Shown here one piece after another: positions 24,384 through 34,294 of a DNA stretch of 64,000 nucleotides. The translations under genes were made by a program, and so were the position numbers. The notes under the pieces were generated by a model. It was not told the origin of the DNA. It saw only the letters and a program-made list of their open reading frames with translations, and did not search any database. The stretch comes from Sulfitobacter sediminilitoris (GTDB lineage: Bacteria > Pseudomonadota > Alphaproteobacteria > Rhodobacterales > Rhodobacteraceae), in NCBI RefSeq assembly GCF_010667575.1, contig NZ_JAABNT010000003.1:62001-126000 (forward strand). Direction: 5' to 3'. Each line of letters begins with the position of its first letter. Position 1 is the first letter of the stretch.

Positions 24384-24483
24384 TCTGCTCTCCTTTGCTG
24401 CCAGTGCCTGTCAAAGGTCTTGAGACCCTCCTTGCAAGGAAGTTGCCCGCACTTCAATGGGGCGGCTGTATATCCGCTGATCG

Positions 24484-26568
24484 TCAAAGCTTTTCTCCTT
24501 CCACAACCCACATGGTTTCCGGAAAACTCCATGGCAGGGTGAAACCGCTGTGCATAAGCGCTGCACCGCTGAGCGTCACTGGCCCGCGTTTCAGAATATG
24601 GTCACCACGCGACAGCGCTGGGGCCGACGTGCGGTTCCGCAGGCTGATCGAGTAACGCGCCGAGGGGTCAAGCCGGGTCAAGCGCAGCGGCCGGGGCGCG
24701 ATCTGGGCAGATGTGGCGGCTTTGCCTGCGAAAACCACGAAACGTCTGCCGTCCACAGCCAACTGCTGCTCGGCGATCACTGCAGGGTCTGCTGTATCCA
24801 GCCGCAGGATATCGGCATTGAACATCCAGTCTCTGTTCGCTTTCCACCATGCGGTGACCTCACGCAGGACCTCTTGTTCCCTCGCGTCCAGTTCGCGCGG
24901 ATCCATTTCAAATCCCATATGCCTTTGTGCAGCCACCCACGCCCTGAACTCGATGTCCAGAATGCGCCCCGAGGTGTGGCTGCGCCGGGGGCCGACGTGG
25001 CTGCCTGTCACGGCCGCAGGCAGGAACAATGCAGCGTTGTGCTGTATCTTGAGCCGCTCCAGCGCATCGTTGCTGTCTGAAAGCCAGACACGCTGCGTGC
25101 GGCTAAGGATGCCAAAGTCAATTCGCCCGCCGCCCGACGCGCAGCTTTCAATCTCAACTTGTGGAAAGGAAGTGCGCAAGCGATCTATCAAGGCGTAAGA
25201 TCCGCGTGTTTGCGCCGCGTCCGGCATCGGCAGCACGCGGTTATGGTCCCACTTAATGTAGTCGATGTCATGGGCACCGAGGATGGTAGCCATTCGGTCA
25301 AAGATGAAATCCCGGACATCCGGCAGCGCCATGTTGAGGGCTTTTTGCTGACGGCCAAGTATCTGGTCATCCGCGCCCAATGCCCAATCGGGGTGCTTGC
25401 GGTGAATGTTGCTGTCAGGATTGATCATTTCCGGCTCAAACCAGATGCCAAAGCGCATGCCGCACGATTGGACATGATCAATCAGCGGTCCAAGGCCGTC
25501 GGGATATTTGCGCGGATCGACTTCCCAATCCGATAGGGATGACGTGTCGTCATCACGCTGCCCGAACCAACCGTCATCCAGCACGAAGCGTTCGGCACCC
25601 AGATCTGCGGCACGGGAAGCGATGTCTTTCAGCATGTCGAGGTTGTGATCGAAATAGACTGCTTCCCAGCAGTTGTAATGGACCGGACGTGGGGCTTTGG
25701 GCTTGGCCCAGGTTACGATCCGGTCGCGGAGGTGGCGCTGAAAGGAAACAGCACAGCCGTTCAGCCCGTCCGACGAATAGACGGCAAAAAGCGGTGCAGT
25801 CTCGAACTCTGTCGCGGGGGCGGTGTCCATTCCTGCGGCGTGGCCGAACTGGATCTGTCGACGGCCGTCTGGCAATTCCTCTGCGATCATTCGATGCCCA
25901 CCGGACCAGCCGTAGTGAAATGCATAGGCCTCCCCGTTGACATTCGTCGCCCCGCGGCACGGCACAATCAGACCTGGAAAATGTTCATGTCCGGTGCGGC
26001 CCGTCCTATTCTCGCGGTAGCGGATGCCGGGCGACCATGGCGTGCGATTAAGCTGAAACTCACCGCACCAGCGGCCCGAAACGTCAATCATGTCATCAGC
26101 GCTCTGTGGGCCGGGCAGGACGGGCGCAGAGAGCCAATGCAAATGAAGCGGACGGTCTGACGTCAGCGTTGCTTTGGCTGTGATAACATGGGTTTCTGGG
26201 TCAATGGCAAAGTGCGCGGTATATGTAATCCGGCTGACAAAGTCTGTGCAAACAAGGCGCAATTCATCCGCGTTTTCCTGCACGTCGGCAAGAGAGAACT
26301 GCGGCATCAATGGCGTGCCATCCGTGTCACGGACGATAAGGCCGGGTTGCCCTTGAAAACTGCGCGCCGCCTCGGGGCAGATCGATAGTGCAGGGTTTTC
26401 GTCCAGCATGCCGCCTGTGATGTCTAATTGCGTGCTGGCTGCCAAGATCTCAAGGTTTTCATCAGCGGGCAGGGGGGCGCCCCAATAGATCACCCCAGGG
26501 CAGCGGTCATCGACCGATGCCAGCGCCAGGGTCTGGCGGTCGTCGTCCAGCCTCCATGTCTTGATCAC
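24484..26568 (-). CDS. Alpha-galactosidase, GH36 family
   Basis: A 694-residue enzyme with N-terminal beta-supersandwich, TIM barrel and C-terminal beta domain. The nucleophile Asp is in DIDYIKWDHNR, the acid/base Asp in ESCASGGGRIDFG, and the motif FVLDDGWFGQRDDD is typical of bacterial GH36. No signal peptide, so it removes alpha-galactosyl units from oligosaccharides (raffinose or melibiose type) after import. Its start overlaps the end of the permease gene by four bases, joining uptake and hydrolysis in one operon. Confidence 0.93.
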   Translation of the reverse strand: MIKTWRLDDDRQTLALASVDDRCPGVIYWGAPLPADENLEILAASTQLDITGGMLDENPALSICPEAARSFQGQPGLIVRDTDGTPLMPQFSLADVQENADELRLVCTDFVSRITYTAHFAIDPETHVITAKATLTSDRPLHLHWLSAPVLPGPQSADDMIDVSGRWCGEFQLNRTPWSPGIRYRENRTGRTGHEHFPGLIVPCRGATNVNGEAYAFHYGWSGGHRMIAEELPDGRRQIQFGHAAGMDTAPATEFETAPLFAVYSSDGLNGCAVSFQRHLRDRIVTWAKPKAPRPVHYNCWEAVYFDHNLDMLKDIASRAADLGAERFVLDDGWFGQRDDDTSSLSDWEVDPRKYPDGLGPLIDHVQSCGMRFGIWFEPEMINPDSNIHRKHPDWALGADDQILGRQQKALNMALPDVRDFIFDRMATILGAHDIDYIKWDHNRVLPMPDAAQTRGSYALIDRLRTSFPQVEIESCASGGGRIDFGILSRTQRVWLSDSNDALERLKIQHNAALFLPAAVTGSHVGPRRSHTSGRILDIEFRAWVAAQRHMGFEMDPRELDAREQEVLREVTAWWKANRDWMFNADILRLDTADPAVIAEQQLAVDGRRFVVFAGKAATSAQIAPRPLRLTRLDPSARYSISLRNRTSAPALSRGDHILKRGPVTLSGAALMHSGFTLPWSFPETMWVVEGEKL

Positions 26569-27413
26569 TTGACCGCACCCAATGTCAGCCCCGCGATAAA
26601 GTGCTTCTGCATCAGAAAGAACATCGCGACGGGCGGCAGGGCTGCCACGAGGCTGCCCGCGCTCATCAGGTGATACATCGCACGGAACTGTGAATTGAAG
26701 GCCGTGATCCCGGCTGTCACCGGCTGGCTTTCCGGACCCTGCGTCAACACCACGGCCCAGAAATAGTCGTTCCAGATGAAAGTGAAGATCAGCACCGACA
26801 GCGCCGCAAGGGCGGGTTTCATGAGAGGCAAGACAACATACCAGAATATCCGGATTTCAGAGATGCCCTCGACCCGTGCGGCCTCAATCAGTTCATACGG
26901 CAGCGCGCGGATGAAGTTGCGCATGAACAGCGTGCAAAACCCGGTCTGGAAAGCGACATGAAACAGCACCAATCCAAGCTTGGTATTATACAGCCCCATA
27001 TCCAAGGTCAGGTCGCGCACCGGCACCATCAGGATCTGAAACGGAACGAAATTGCCCGCGACAAACATGAAGAAGATCCAGATGTTTGCCTTGAACCGGT
27101 AGATCCCCAGTGCAAACCCGGTCATCGCGGATAGTGCCACCGCACCGATCACGGTGGGGATCGTGATCATGAAAGAGTTCAGCAGATAACGCGGCATGTC
27201 AGAGTTGAAAAAGACCTGCCCGTAGTTCTCAACAAAGTTGAACGAAGACGGAACGCCCCAGTAGTTCGCGTTGGTGAAGTCTGCGCCCGGCTTTATTGAA
27301 AAGACAGCAACAGCCAAGAGCGGCAACAGCCACGCGATCAGGGCGAGGGGCAGGACCGCTTGGTAGATCGTCTTGGCGGCAGCGGGGCGTTTTTCGAGCG
27401 GTGTGGGGAACAT
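26565..27413 (-). CDS. Sugar ABC transporter permease (MalG type)
   Basis: A 282-residue inner-membrane protein with six predicted membrane segments and the cytoplasmic EAA loop EAARVEGISEIRIFWYVVLP that docks on the ATPase. Together with the neighbouring permease it forms the channel for galactosides. It overlaps the MalF-type gene by one base. Confidence 0.92.
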   Translation of the reverse strand: MFPTPLEKRPAAAKTIYQAVLPLALIAWLLPLLAVAVFSIKPGADFTNANYWGVPSSFNFVENYGQVFFNSDMPRYLLNSFMITIPTVIGAVALSAMTGFALGIYRFKANIWIFFMFVAGNFVPFQILMVPVRDLTLDMGLYNTKLGLVLFHVAFQTGFCTLFMRNFIRALPYELIEAARVEGISEIRIFWYVVLPLMKPALAALSVLIFTFIWNDYFWAVVLTQGPESQPVTAGITAFNSQFRAMYHLMSAGSLVAALPPVAMFFLMQKHFIAGLTLGAVK

Positions 27414-28327
27414 CAGCGCTTCTCCTCTCGGTACATCGAGAACAGAAAATAGGCGATGAAGACCATCATGATCGCGAACAGCACGACAGCAATTGCAGCA
27501 CCATATCCCATGCGAAAGCCATATTCGCTAAGCGCGACCTCAAACATGTAATAAGCGAGCACGCGGGACGAGCCGAACGGTCCGCCGCTTGTCATGACAG
27601 AAATAAGATCAAAAGACCGCAGCGCGCCGATGATAGTGACGACGAAAGCGATGAAGGTCGCAGGTTTGAGCTGGGGCAGGACCACATGCCAGAGCATTCG
27701 CCACCCCTTGGCCCCGTCAAGTCGCCCGGCCTCGATCTGCTCGGGATCCACCGCGTTAAGACCGGTCAGATAAAGGATCATGCAATAGGCCGTCTGGGGC
27801 CAGAGCCCCGCAAGGATCACACCGTAGGTGACGTATCGTTCGTCGCCCAGCATGTTGATCGGTCCTGCGCCAAACCAGCCCAAGAAGATATTCAGAAAGC
27901 CAAAGGCAGGGTCATAGAACCACGTGAAGACAAGGCCGACGACAACTTGAGAGATCACGAAGGGAAAAAAGAACAAGGATTTGTAAAGACGGATGCCCGT
28001 CACGGTCTGGTTCAGGAAAAGCGCGATGAACAGGCCTGCAGGTATAGCCGCGAGATACAGAAACAACCAGATGACGTTGTTCTTGAGTGACGTATAGAAC
28101 GCGTCGCGGTCGACCCATTCCCAATAAAGGTCTTCGTAGTTGCGCAGCCCGACATATTCCTTTGTCCCCAAGCCGTCCCATTCATAGAGCGACAGGTTGA
28201 AGGACTGAAAGACCGGGTAGATGACGTAGAAAACAAAGAACAGGATCGCCGGTGTCAGGAACAGCCAAGGTGCCAGCGTTTGCTGATTGCGGTGCCAAAA
28301 GCTGCGGTCGGCTATAACGTCTGACAT
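27413..28327 (-). CDS. Sugar ABC transporter permease (MalF type)
   Basis: A 304-residue inner-membrane permease with six membrane segments and the EAA loop EAGRLDGAKGWRMLWHVVLP. It is the first permease after the binding-protein gene, from which it is separated by 122 bases containing a stem-loop. It pairs with the MalG-type protein downstream. Confidence 0.92.
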   Translation of the reverse strand: MSDVIADRSFWHRNQQTLAPWLFLTPAILFFVFYVIYPVFQSFNLSLYEWDGLGTKEYVGLRNYEDLYWEWVDRDAFYTSLKNNVIWLFLYLAAIPAGLFIALFLNQTVTGIRLYKSLFFFPFVISQVVVGLVFTWFYDPAFGFLNIFLGWFGAGPINMLGDERYVTYGVILAGLWPQTAYCMILYLTGLNAVDPEQIEAGRLDGAKGWRMLWHVVLPQLKPATFIAFVVTIIGALRSFDLISVMTSGGPFGSSRVLAYYMFEVALSEYGFRMGYGAAIAVVLFAIMMVFIAYFLFSMYREEKR

Positions 28328-28419
28328 AGGCTTTCCTTGCGGGACAGGGTGCAGGGGCCTGCACCTTACAAAGTGGCGCTGTCACAAGATGTGCGGCTTT
28401 TCTCCACCACGGGGGCAGA

Positions 28420-28439
28420 CGCGCGGGAAGCCCCGCGCG
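28420..28439 (-). promoter_or_regulatory. Stem-loop between binding-protein and permease genes
   Basis: Perfect 8-bp arms CGCGCGGG and CCCGCGCG around a 4-base loop, starting 10 bases after the binding-protein stop. No T-run follows on the minus strand, so it is more likely an mRNA-stabilising or partial-termination element that keeps the binding protein more abundant than the permeases, as is common in such operons. Confidence 0.55.
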
Positions 28440-28449
28440 CCTGTTGTTT

Positions 28450-29715
28450 TCAGCGGTAGATGCGCGCGCGCGCACGCTCCAGCTTGCTCAGGATACGATC
28501 AAGGTTGTCTGGCTTGACCATGAATTCCTGAAAGCCTTCCATGGCCACCTTTGCCATTTCGGCTGGGGCGTCACGGTCAAAGAACTGTGCGACACCGCCC
28601 GGAGAATTGGACGACAGCATCTCGAAACCTTCCTTCAGGAACTTGTCATCGTCCACAGATGATTTGCTGTTTACCGGCAGCTGACCCAGTGCATCGCCTG
28701 CGTTGATCATGGTCTGGTTCTCAGCCGAGACAACAAATTTCAGGAAAGCACGCGCTGCATCCTTGTTGCTGGCATTCGCCGGGATATGGAAGGTGTCTGT
28801 CGGCGCATCCTCGGCCAACGCCACGTCGGCATTGATTGCCGGGAACTGGTAAAAGTCCAGCTTGGTATCATCCAGACCGGCCTCGCGCAGCGGTGCCACC
28901 GCAAAGTTACCCATCAGGATTGCCGCAGCATCGCCGTTCACGACGAATGGCAGGGATTCCTGCCAGCTGTATGCGGTGTGATCATCAATGAACGCGCCCA
29001 TGTCCAACAGTTCTTTCCAATTGGCGAAAGTCGCCTTCACACGGTCATCTGTCCATGGAATTTCGCCACCGGTCAGCGCGGCGTGAAAATCATACCCGTT
29101 GGTACGCATGTTGAGATAGTCAAACCAGCCCGCTGTCGTCCACAGGAACTTGGATCCAAGGGTAAAGCACTTGCGCCCTGAATCGATAAGCGCCTGACAG
29201 TTCGACTTCATTTCGTCAAAATTCGTCGGTTCGGTCAGCCCCAGCTCTTCGTAGATGTCTTTCCTGTAGTACACACCCCACTGGTAGTACGTGTAGGGTA
29301 CACCCCATTGCTTGCCGTCCAGTGTCATCGCCCCCTTGGTCGAGGCAAGCTCGTCGCTCAGCGTGCCTTCCCAGATGTCGGAGACGTCTTCAAACAGGCC
29401 TGCGTCCACGTAGGGCCGCATTCTGTTGGCAGCATACCAGTTTGCCACGTCTGGCGCGTCTGCTGTCAGAAAGTTGCGGATCTGGGTTTTGTAGGCCTCG
29501 CGGTCGATCACCGTCAGCTCCACATTCAGGTCAGGGTGCATTTCGCCAAAGCGCGCCACCATGCCTTCCATCACTGCACGCGGGGCAGGGTTGGACATAT
29601 CAGAGAAAATAACCAGATCGCCGCTCAGCTTTGCGTGCCCATCGGCCAAAGCGGCCCCTGCCAGCATCGTCGTGCCAGCGAACAAACCAAGCACCGTGGA
29701 TTTCAGTGAAGTCAT
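28450..29715 (-). CDS. Sugar ABC transporter substrate-binding protein
   Basis: A 421-residue periplasmic binding protein of the maltose/oligosaccharide family. A signal peptide ends near residue 24 (AGAALADGHA); the mature protein has the usual opening LVIFSDMSNPAPRAVMEGMV and the DAPDVANWYAANR segment near the ligand cleft. First gene of the minus-strand operon; a palindrome between it and the divergent IclR gene is the likely control site. Confidence 0.92.
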   Translation of the reverse strand: MTSLKSTVLGLFAGTTMLAGAALADGHAKLSGDLVIFSDMSNPAPRAVMEGMVARFGEMHPDLNVELTVIDREAYKTQIRNFLTADAPDVANWYAANRMRPYVDAGLFEDVSDIWEGTLSDELASTKGAMTLDGKQWGVPYTYYQWGVYYRKDIYEELGLTEPTNFDEMKSNCQALIDSGRKCFTLGSKFLWTTAGWFDYLNMRTNGYDFHAALTGGEIPWTDDRVKATFANWKELLDMGAFIDDHTAYSWQESLPFVVNGDAAAILMGNFAVAPLREAGLDDTKLDFYQFPAINADVALAEDAPTDTFHIPANASNKDAARAFLKFVVSAENQTMINAGDALGQLPVNSKSSVDDDKFLKEGFEMLSSNSPGGVAQFFDRDAPAEMAKVAMEGFQEFMVKPDNLDRILSKLERARARIYR

Positions 29716-29741
29716 GTGGATCCTCCCGAGATCATTTTAAG

Positions 29742-29758
29742 GTTCCATTATTTGGAAC
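29742..29758. promoter_or_regulatory. Candidate IclR-family operator
   Basis: A perfect 17-bp inverted repeat, GTTCCA-TTATT-TGGAAC, in the gap between the binding-protein start (29715) and the divergent IclR gene (29870). IclR-type regulators bind short AT-centred palindromes in just this kind of position. An AT-rich segment after it (TTTTATATATTG) could hold promoter elements. Confidence 0.55.
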
Positions 29759-29869
29759 TAGGTTTTATATATTGAAAACTACAGCGCACCCTGCCAATCT
29801 TGTCAAGTGGCGATCCGGGGAGGGATGCGTGAGGCCAAGAGGTCTCGGGCCACATCAGGGAGGGAGCCC

Positions 29870-30700
29870 ATGTCCGGTGACGGAACGGTTGGCAAAGCAA
29901 TGGATGTCTTGGATCAGGTGGCCGCCTTTGGCCGTCCGGTGCGGTTTGGCGCATTGCTGGAAGCAAGCCCTTTTCCCAAGGCGACGTTATATCGGTTCCT
30001 GCAGACCCTGACCAACCAGCGGCTGTTGGCATACGATCCCGAACACCAGACCTATTCCGTTGGCGTGCGCCTTGTGCGCCTTGCCCATGCGGCTTGGAAC
30101 CAAAGCAGCCTTGCGCCCATCGCGCGGCCTCACCTCGACGCACTCAGCCATAAGATCGGGCTGACGGTGCATCTGGCGCAGCTTGATCACGGACAGGTTC
30201 TTTACGTCGATAAACGAAATGCGACGCAACCGATTGAGATGTTTTCGGATGCAGGCAAGATCGGACCGGCCTATTGCACCGGCGTCGGCAAGGCGATGCT
30301 GGCGTTCCTGCCCGAGGAAGAGCAAAGCCGCGTTCTGGCACAGCAAAGCTATCACCGCTTTACGGATCAGACGCTGGCAGATCCTGCTTCGCTCAAGGCA
30401 GAGCTGGCGAACATCGTCACCCGCGGTCACGCCTATGACCGTGAAGAGCACGAGCCGGGAATTATTTGCACTGCCGTGCCGATCCGATCATCAAAAGGTC
30501 AGGTATTGGGTGGGTTGTCGATCACCGGCTCTACCCGCGATACGGACTTCACAAAGCTTGACGGGCTGGTGCCTGACCTGCGGATTACGGCGCAAGCGAT
30601 TGCGGCAGATGCGGAGGCCTGGCGGTCGCCCGTGCATCTGTCGCAGGCGACAAACGATACGGACAAGGTTCAGCCAAAATACGGGGGCATGAAGCAATGA
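29870..30700 (+). CDS. IclR-family transcriptional regulator
   Basis: A 276-residue regulator if started at ATG 29870, which has an AGGGAGGGAG site; 21 more codons are open upstream but are not protein-like. Residues about 5-70 form the winged helix (VGKAMDVLDQVAAFGRPVRF through LLAYDPEHQTYSVG), and the rest is the effector domain (PAYCTGVGKAMLAFLPEEE; GIICTAVPIRSSKGQVLGGLSI). It is divergent from the galactoside operon and followed with a 4-base overlap by the importer ATPase, so it most likely senses a galactoside or a breakdown product. Confidence 0.9.
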   Translation: MSGDGTVGKAMDVLDQVAAFGRPVRFGALLEASPFPKATLYRFLQTLTNQRLLAYDPEHQTYSVGVRLVRLAHAAWNQSSLAPIARPHLDALSHKIGLTVHLAQLDHGQVLYVDKRNATQPIEMFSDAGKIGPAYCTGVGKAMLAFLPEEEQSRVLAQQSYHRFTDQTLADPASLKAELANIVTRGHAYDREEHEPGIICTAVPIRSSKGQVLGGLSITGSTRDTDFTKLDGLVPDLRITAQAIAADAEAWRSPVHLSQATNDTDKVQPKYGGMKQ

Positions 30701-31755
30701 CAGGTGTCACGCTGCAAAATGCGATCAAACGCTACGGCGATGTGCAGGTTATCCATGGCATCGACCTAGAGGTCGATGACGGCGAATTCTGCGTGTTCGT
30801 CGGCCCCTCGGGTTGCGGTAAGTCCACACTGCTGCGAATGATCGCCGGGCTGGAGGATACCACCGAAGGCGCCATCAATATCGGGGCGCGCGATGTTACA
30901 AAAGCCGACCCCTCAGAAAGAGGCGTGGCGATGGTGTTCCAGACCTACGCTCTTTATCCGCATATGACGGTTGAGCAGAATATGGGGTTCGGCCTGAAGA
31001 TGAACGGCGTGCCCAAGGCCGAGATCAACCAAAAGGTCAAAGCGGCCTCTGATATTCTCAAACTTGACCCGTATCTCAAGCGAAAGCCCGCGAACCTCTC
31101 TGGCGGTCAGCGCCAGCGTGTCGCCATTGGACGTGCCATCGTGCGCGGGCCTGAGGTGTTTCTATTTGATGAGCCGTTGTCCAACCTTGATGCCGAACTG
31201 CGGGTCGAGATGCGGGTCGAGATTGCGCGATTGCACAAGGAAATCGGGGCGACGATGATCTACGTCACCCACGATCAGGTCGAGGCGATGACATTGGCGG
31301 ATAAGATTGTCGTGCTGAGGTCCGGCCGCATAGAGCAGGTGGGCGCACCGCTCGATCTTTACCGCGATCCTGACAACAAGTTTGTCGCGGGTTTCATCGG
31401 GTCTCCCGCAATGAATTTTCTGAAAGGCAAAGTGCTGAATGGCGCGGTCTCTGTTCCGGCGCTGGGCCGTTCGGTCGAAGTGACGGCAAACCTGCCTTCT
31501 GAAGGCGCGGAGGTGATCCTTGGCATCAGACCAGAACACATTGACGTCCAGCAACAGACGGGTGGCCTGACTGCCGACCTCTCCGAAGCGCTGGGCGGCG
31601 TCAGCTATTTGCATCTTGCCACCCACAGCGATGAGCGCATCATCGCCGAAGAACGCGGGGACGACCGCGCCCGCGAAGGTGATACCGTCGATATCTCGTT
31701 CGAGCCGCGCCGCGCGATGGTCTTCGATGCTCAGACCGAAGCGCGGATACGGTAA
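30697..31755 (+). CDS. Sugar ABC transporter ATPase (UgpC/MsmK type)
   Basis: A 352-residue ATPase with Walker A GPSGCGKST, signature LSGGQRQRVAIGRA, Walker B FLFDEPLSNLD and the H-loop YVTHDQ, followed by the C-terminal TOBE/regulatory domain of the MalK subfamily. It overlaps the IclR gene by four bases and energises the permeases encoded on the opposite strand. A short GC-rich palindrome (CTTGCGCGCAAG, 31812-31823) lies downstream but lacks a T-run. Confidence 0.93.
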   Translation: MTGVTLQNAIKRYGDVQVIHGIDLEVDDGEFCVFVGPSGCGKSTLLRMIAGLEDTTEGAINIGARDVTKADPSERGVAMVFQTYALYPHMTVEQNMGFGLKMNGVPKAEINQKVKAASDILKLDPYLKRKPANLSGGQRQRVAIGRAIVRGPEVFLFDEPLSNLDAELRVEMRVEIARLHKEIGATMIYVTHDQVEAMTLADKIVVLRSGRIEQVGAPLDLYRDPDNKFVAGFIGSPAMNFLKGKVLNGAVSVPALGRSVEVTANLPSEGAEVILGIRPEHIDVQQQTGGLTADLSEALGGVSYLHLATHSDERIIAEERGDDRAREGDTVDISFEPRRAMVFDAQTEARIR

Positions 31756-31910
31756 ACTGATCTGCGAATACGCGATGTGCCGTACGCCTGTCCGATCAGG
31801 TGTCACGCGCGCTTGCGCGCAAGCCGGGACGCCGTTTCAGTCACCGTGAAAGTTCCAACTGCACAGATTAGGTAGCTGTCAATTCTGTCAGTGAGCTCTC
31901 ATCAAGCAAT

Positions 31911-31928
31911 TATTTTATGTATAAAATA
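31911..31928. promoter_or_regulatory. Candidate MarR operator
   Basis: An 18-bp dyad, TATTTTAT-GT-ATAAAATA, 68 bases before the start of the monooxygenase gene. AT-rich palindromes of this size are typical MarR-family operators, and a MarR gene is the third gene of the downstream operon, so autorepression released by an aromatic acyl-CoA or kynurenine-pathway compound is plausible. Confidence 0.5.
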
Positions 31929-31996
31929 TTCTGGCTTGAAAGACCGTTCCATTGGGCGTAGCCTGACCTCAACACATCTAATCTGGGGAATGCGAC

Positions 31997-34294
31997 ATGC
32001 GTGCGATCTGTTTGGGCGGAGGGCCAGCGGGCCTTTACTTTGCCATCTCAATGAAACTGCGTGATCCCGATGCAGACATCACTGTTCTGGAACGCAACAA
32101 GCCTGAAGATACCTTCGGTTGGGGCGTTGTGCTGTCTGACGAAACGCTGGACAACCTTGAGGCAAATGACCCTGTCTCCGCCGCTGAAATCCGCAAGCAT
32201 TTCGCCTATTGGGACGACATGGCGCTGATTTACAAAGGCACCAAAACGGTCAGCTCCGGCCATGGTTTTTGCGGGATCGGGCGCAAGCAATTGCTGATCA
32301 TCCTGCAGGCGCGTGCGCGCGAGCTGGGTGTGAACCTCCAGTTCGAAACCGAAGTTGAATCTGCTTCCGCCTACATGGATGACTACGATCTGGTGGTCGC
32401 CTGTGATGGGCTGAATTCCAAAACGCGAATGGAGTTCGGAGATACCTTCAAACCTGACATTGACGTGCGCAAATGCCAGTTTGTCTGGCTTGGCACACAC
32501 CAGAAATTTGACGATGCCTTTACCTTTATCTTCGAGAAGACGGATAATGGCTGGATGTGGGTGCACGCCTACCAGTTTGACAAGGACACCGCGACTTTCA
32601 TTGTTGAGTGTTCGCAAGAAACCTTCGACAACTTCGGTTTTGGCGACATGTCCCAGGAAGAGTCGATCGCCGTTTGCGAAGAGGTATTCAAAGATCATCT
32701 GGATGGTCACAAGTTGATGACCAATGCGCGGCACATTCGCGGTTCCGCCTGGATCAAGTTCCCCCGAGTGCTTTGCGAAAAGTGGCACTACAAAAACGTA
32801 GTCCTGATGGGGGATGCGGCGGCGACTGCGCATTTCTCTATCGGGTCGGGCAGCAAGCTGGCGATGGAATCCGCGATCTCGCTTGCGGATCATGTCTGCG
32901 CTGAGAAGAATATCGAACGAGCCTTTGAGAAATACGAAGATGCACGAAGGCTTGAGGTACTGCGGCTGCAATCAGCGGCGCGCAACTCTCTTGAGTGGTT
33001 CGAGGACGTGGAGCGCTATCTCGATCTTGATCCGGTCCAATTGAACTACTCCATGTTGACCCGGTCCCAACGTATCAGCCATGAAAACCTCCGTCAGCGC
33101 GACCCGAACTGGCTGAAAGGCGCTGAGAAGTGGTTCATGGAGCAGTCCGGGGCGGGCGCAAATGGCCCTGTCCGCGCGCCCATGTTCGCGCCCTTCCAAC
33201 TGCGAGACATGAAACTGGAAAACCGCATCGTGGTCTCACCCATGGCGCAATACAAAGCCGTCGATGGCTGCCCGACGGACTGGCACCTGATCCACTACGG
33301 AGAGCGCGCCAAGGGTGGGGCAGGGCTTGTGTATACCGAAATGACCTGCGTCTCGCCCGAAGGGCGGATCACGCCGGGATGTCCGGGCCTCTATACACCC
33401 GAACACGAGGCGGCTTGGAAGCGGCTCACCGACTTTGTCCACAGCGAGACGGAAGCCAAGATCTGCTGCCAGATCGGTCACGCAGGGCGCAAAGGCTCTA
33501 CCCGGATCGGATGGGAAGGCATGGACAGGCCATTGAAAGAGGGCAACTGGCCCTTGGTTTCAGCCTCAGCCATCCCGTGGTCCGACGAAAACGCCGTGCC
33601 CAAGGAAGCGACTCGCCAAGACATGGACCGCATTCGCGACGAATTCGTCGAAGCGGCCAAGATGGCCGACCGCGCCGGGTTCGACATGATCGAATTACAT
33701 GCCGCACACGGGTATTTCATTTCGTCGTTCATTTCACCACTGTCGAACACCCGCAGCGATGAATACGGCGGGAGCCTTGAAAACCGGATGCGCTACCCGC
33801 TTGAGGTCTTCAACGCGATGCGGGCGGTCTGGCCGGAAGGCAAGCCGATGTCTGTGCGCATCTCTGCCTCTGACTGGGCAGGCGATGATGGCGTGACACC
33901 GGGCGAAGCCGTCGAAATTGCAAAGCTTTTTGAGGCCGCAGGCGCCGACATCATCGATGTCTCTGCAGGGCAGACCTCGACGCAGGCTCAGCCGGTCTAT
34001 GGCCGTATGTTCCAGACACCTTTCTCGGATCGCATCCGGAACGAGGGCGGGATCAAGACAATGGCGGTCGGCAATATCTTTGAGCCTGACCACGTGAATT
34101 CCATTCTCATGGCAGGCCGTGCCGATCTGGTCTGCCTCGCCCGTCCGCATCTGAGCGATCCATATTGGACCTTGCACGCAGGGACCGAGATCGGGGATCG
34201 TCACGCGAAATGGCCCAAGCCCTATGAGGCAGGCCGAGATCAGGCATGGCGGCTCGCGGACCGTGCCGCAGATATGGAGCAAGTGAACGTATGA
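31997..34294 (+). CDS. abmA: 2-aminobenzoyl-CoA monooxygenase/reductase (fused)
   Basis: A 765-residue two-domain flavoenzyme. Residues 1-380 are a salicylate-hydroxylase-like FAD monooxygenase ([10 protein letters not shown] at the N-terminus; [20 protein letters not shown] near 270). Residues about 395-750 are an old-yellow-enzyme FMN reductase ([45 protein letters not shown]). This fusion hydroxylates and reduces anthraniloyl-CoA to a non-aromatic 2-amino-5-oxo-cyclohexene-carboxyl-CoA. Salicyloyl-CoA 5-hydroxylases share the N-terminal half, but the fusion together with an acid-CoA ligase and kynureninase in the same operon supports the anthranilate role. Confidence 0.9.
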   Translation: MRAICLGGGPAGLYFAISMKLRDPDADITVLERNKPEDTFGWGVVLSDETLDNLEANDPVSAAEIRKHFAYWDDMALIYKGTKTVSSGHGFCGIGRKQLLIILQARARELGVNLQFETEVESASAYMDDYDLVVACDGLNSKTRMEFGDTFKPDIDVRKCQFVWLGTHQKFDDAFTFIFEKTDNGWMWVHAYQFDKDTATFIVECSQETFDNFGFGDMSQEESIAVCEEVFKDHLDGHKLMTNARHIRGSAWIKFPRVLCEKWHYKNVVLMGDAAATAHFSIGSGSKLAMESAISLADHVCAEKNIERAFEKYEDARRLEVLRLQSAARNSLEWFEDVERYLDLDPVQLNYSMLTRSQRISHENLRQRDPNWLKGAEKWFMEQSGAGANGPVRAPMFAPFQLRDMKLENRIVVSPMAQYKAVDGCPTDWHLIHYGERAKGGAGLVYTEMTCVSPEGRITPGCPGLYTPEHEAAWKRLTDFVHSETEAKICCQIGHAGRKGSTRIGWEGMDRPLKEGNWPLVSASAIPWSDENAVPKEATRQDMDRIRDEFVEAAKMADRAGFDMIELHAAHGYFISSFISPLSNTRSDEYGGSLENRMRYPLEVFNAMRAVWPEGKPMSVRISASDWAGDDGVTPGEAVEIAKLFEAAGADIIDVSAGQTSTQAQPVYGRMFQTPFSDRIRNEGGIKTMAVGNIFEPDHVNSILMAGRADLVCLARPHLSDPYWTLHAGTEIGDRHAKWPKPYEAGRDQAWRLADRAADMEQVNV

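Noticed and set aside
31812-31823. GC-rich palindrome after the sugar ATPase gene as a terminator
   Set aside because: Short, without loop or T-run in either direction.
32048-32971. 307-codon open frame antisense to the monooxygenase gene
   Set aside because: It lies wholly within a firmly identified gene on the other strand and shows no family features.
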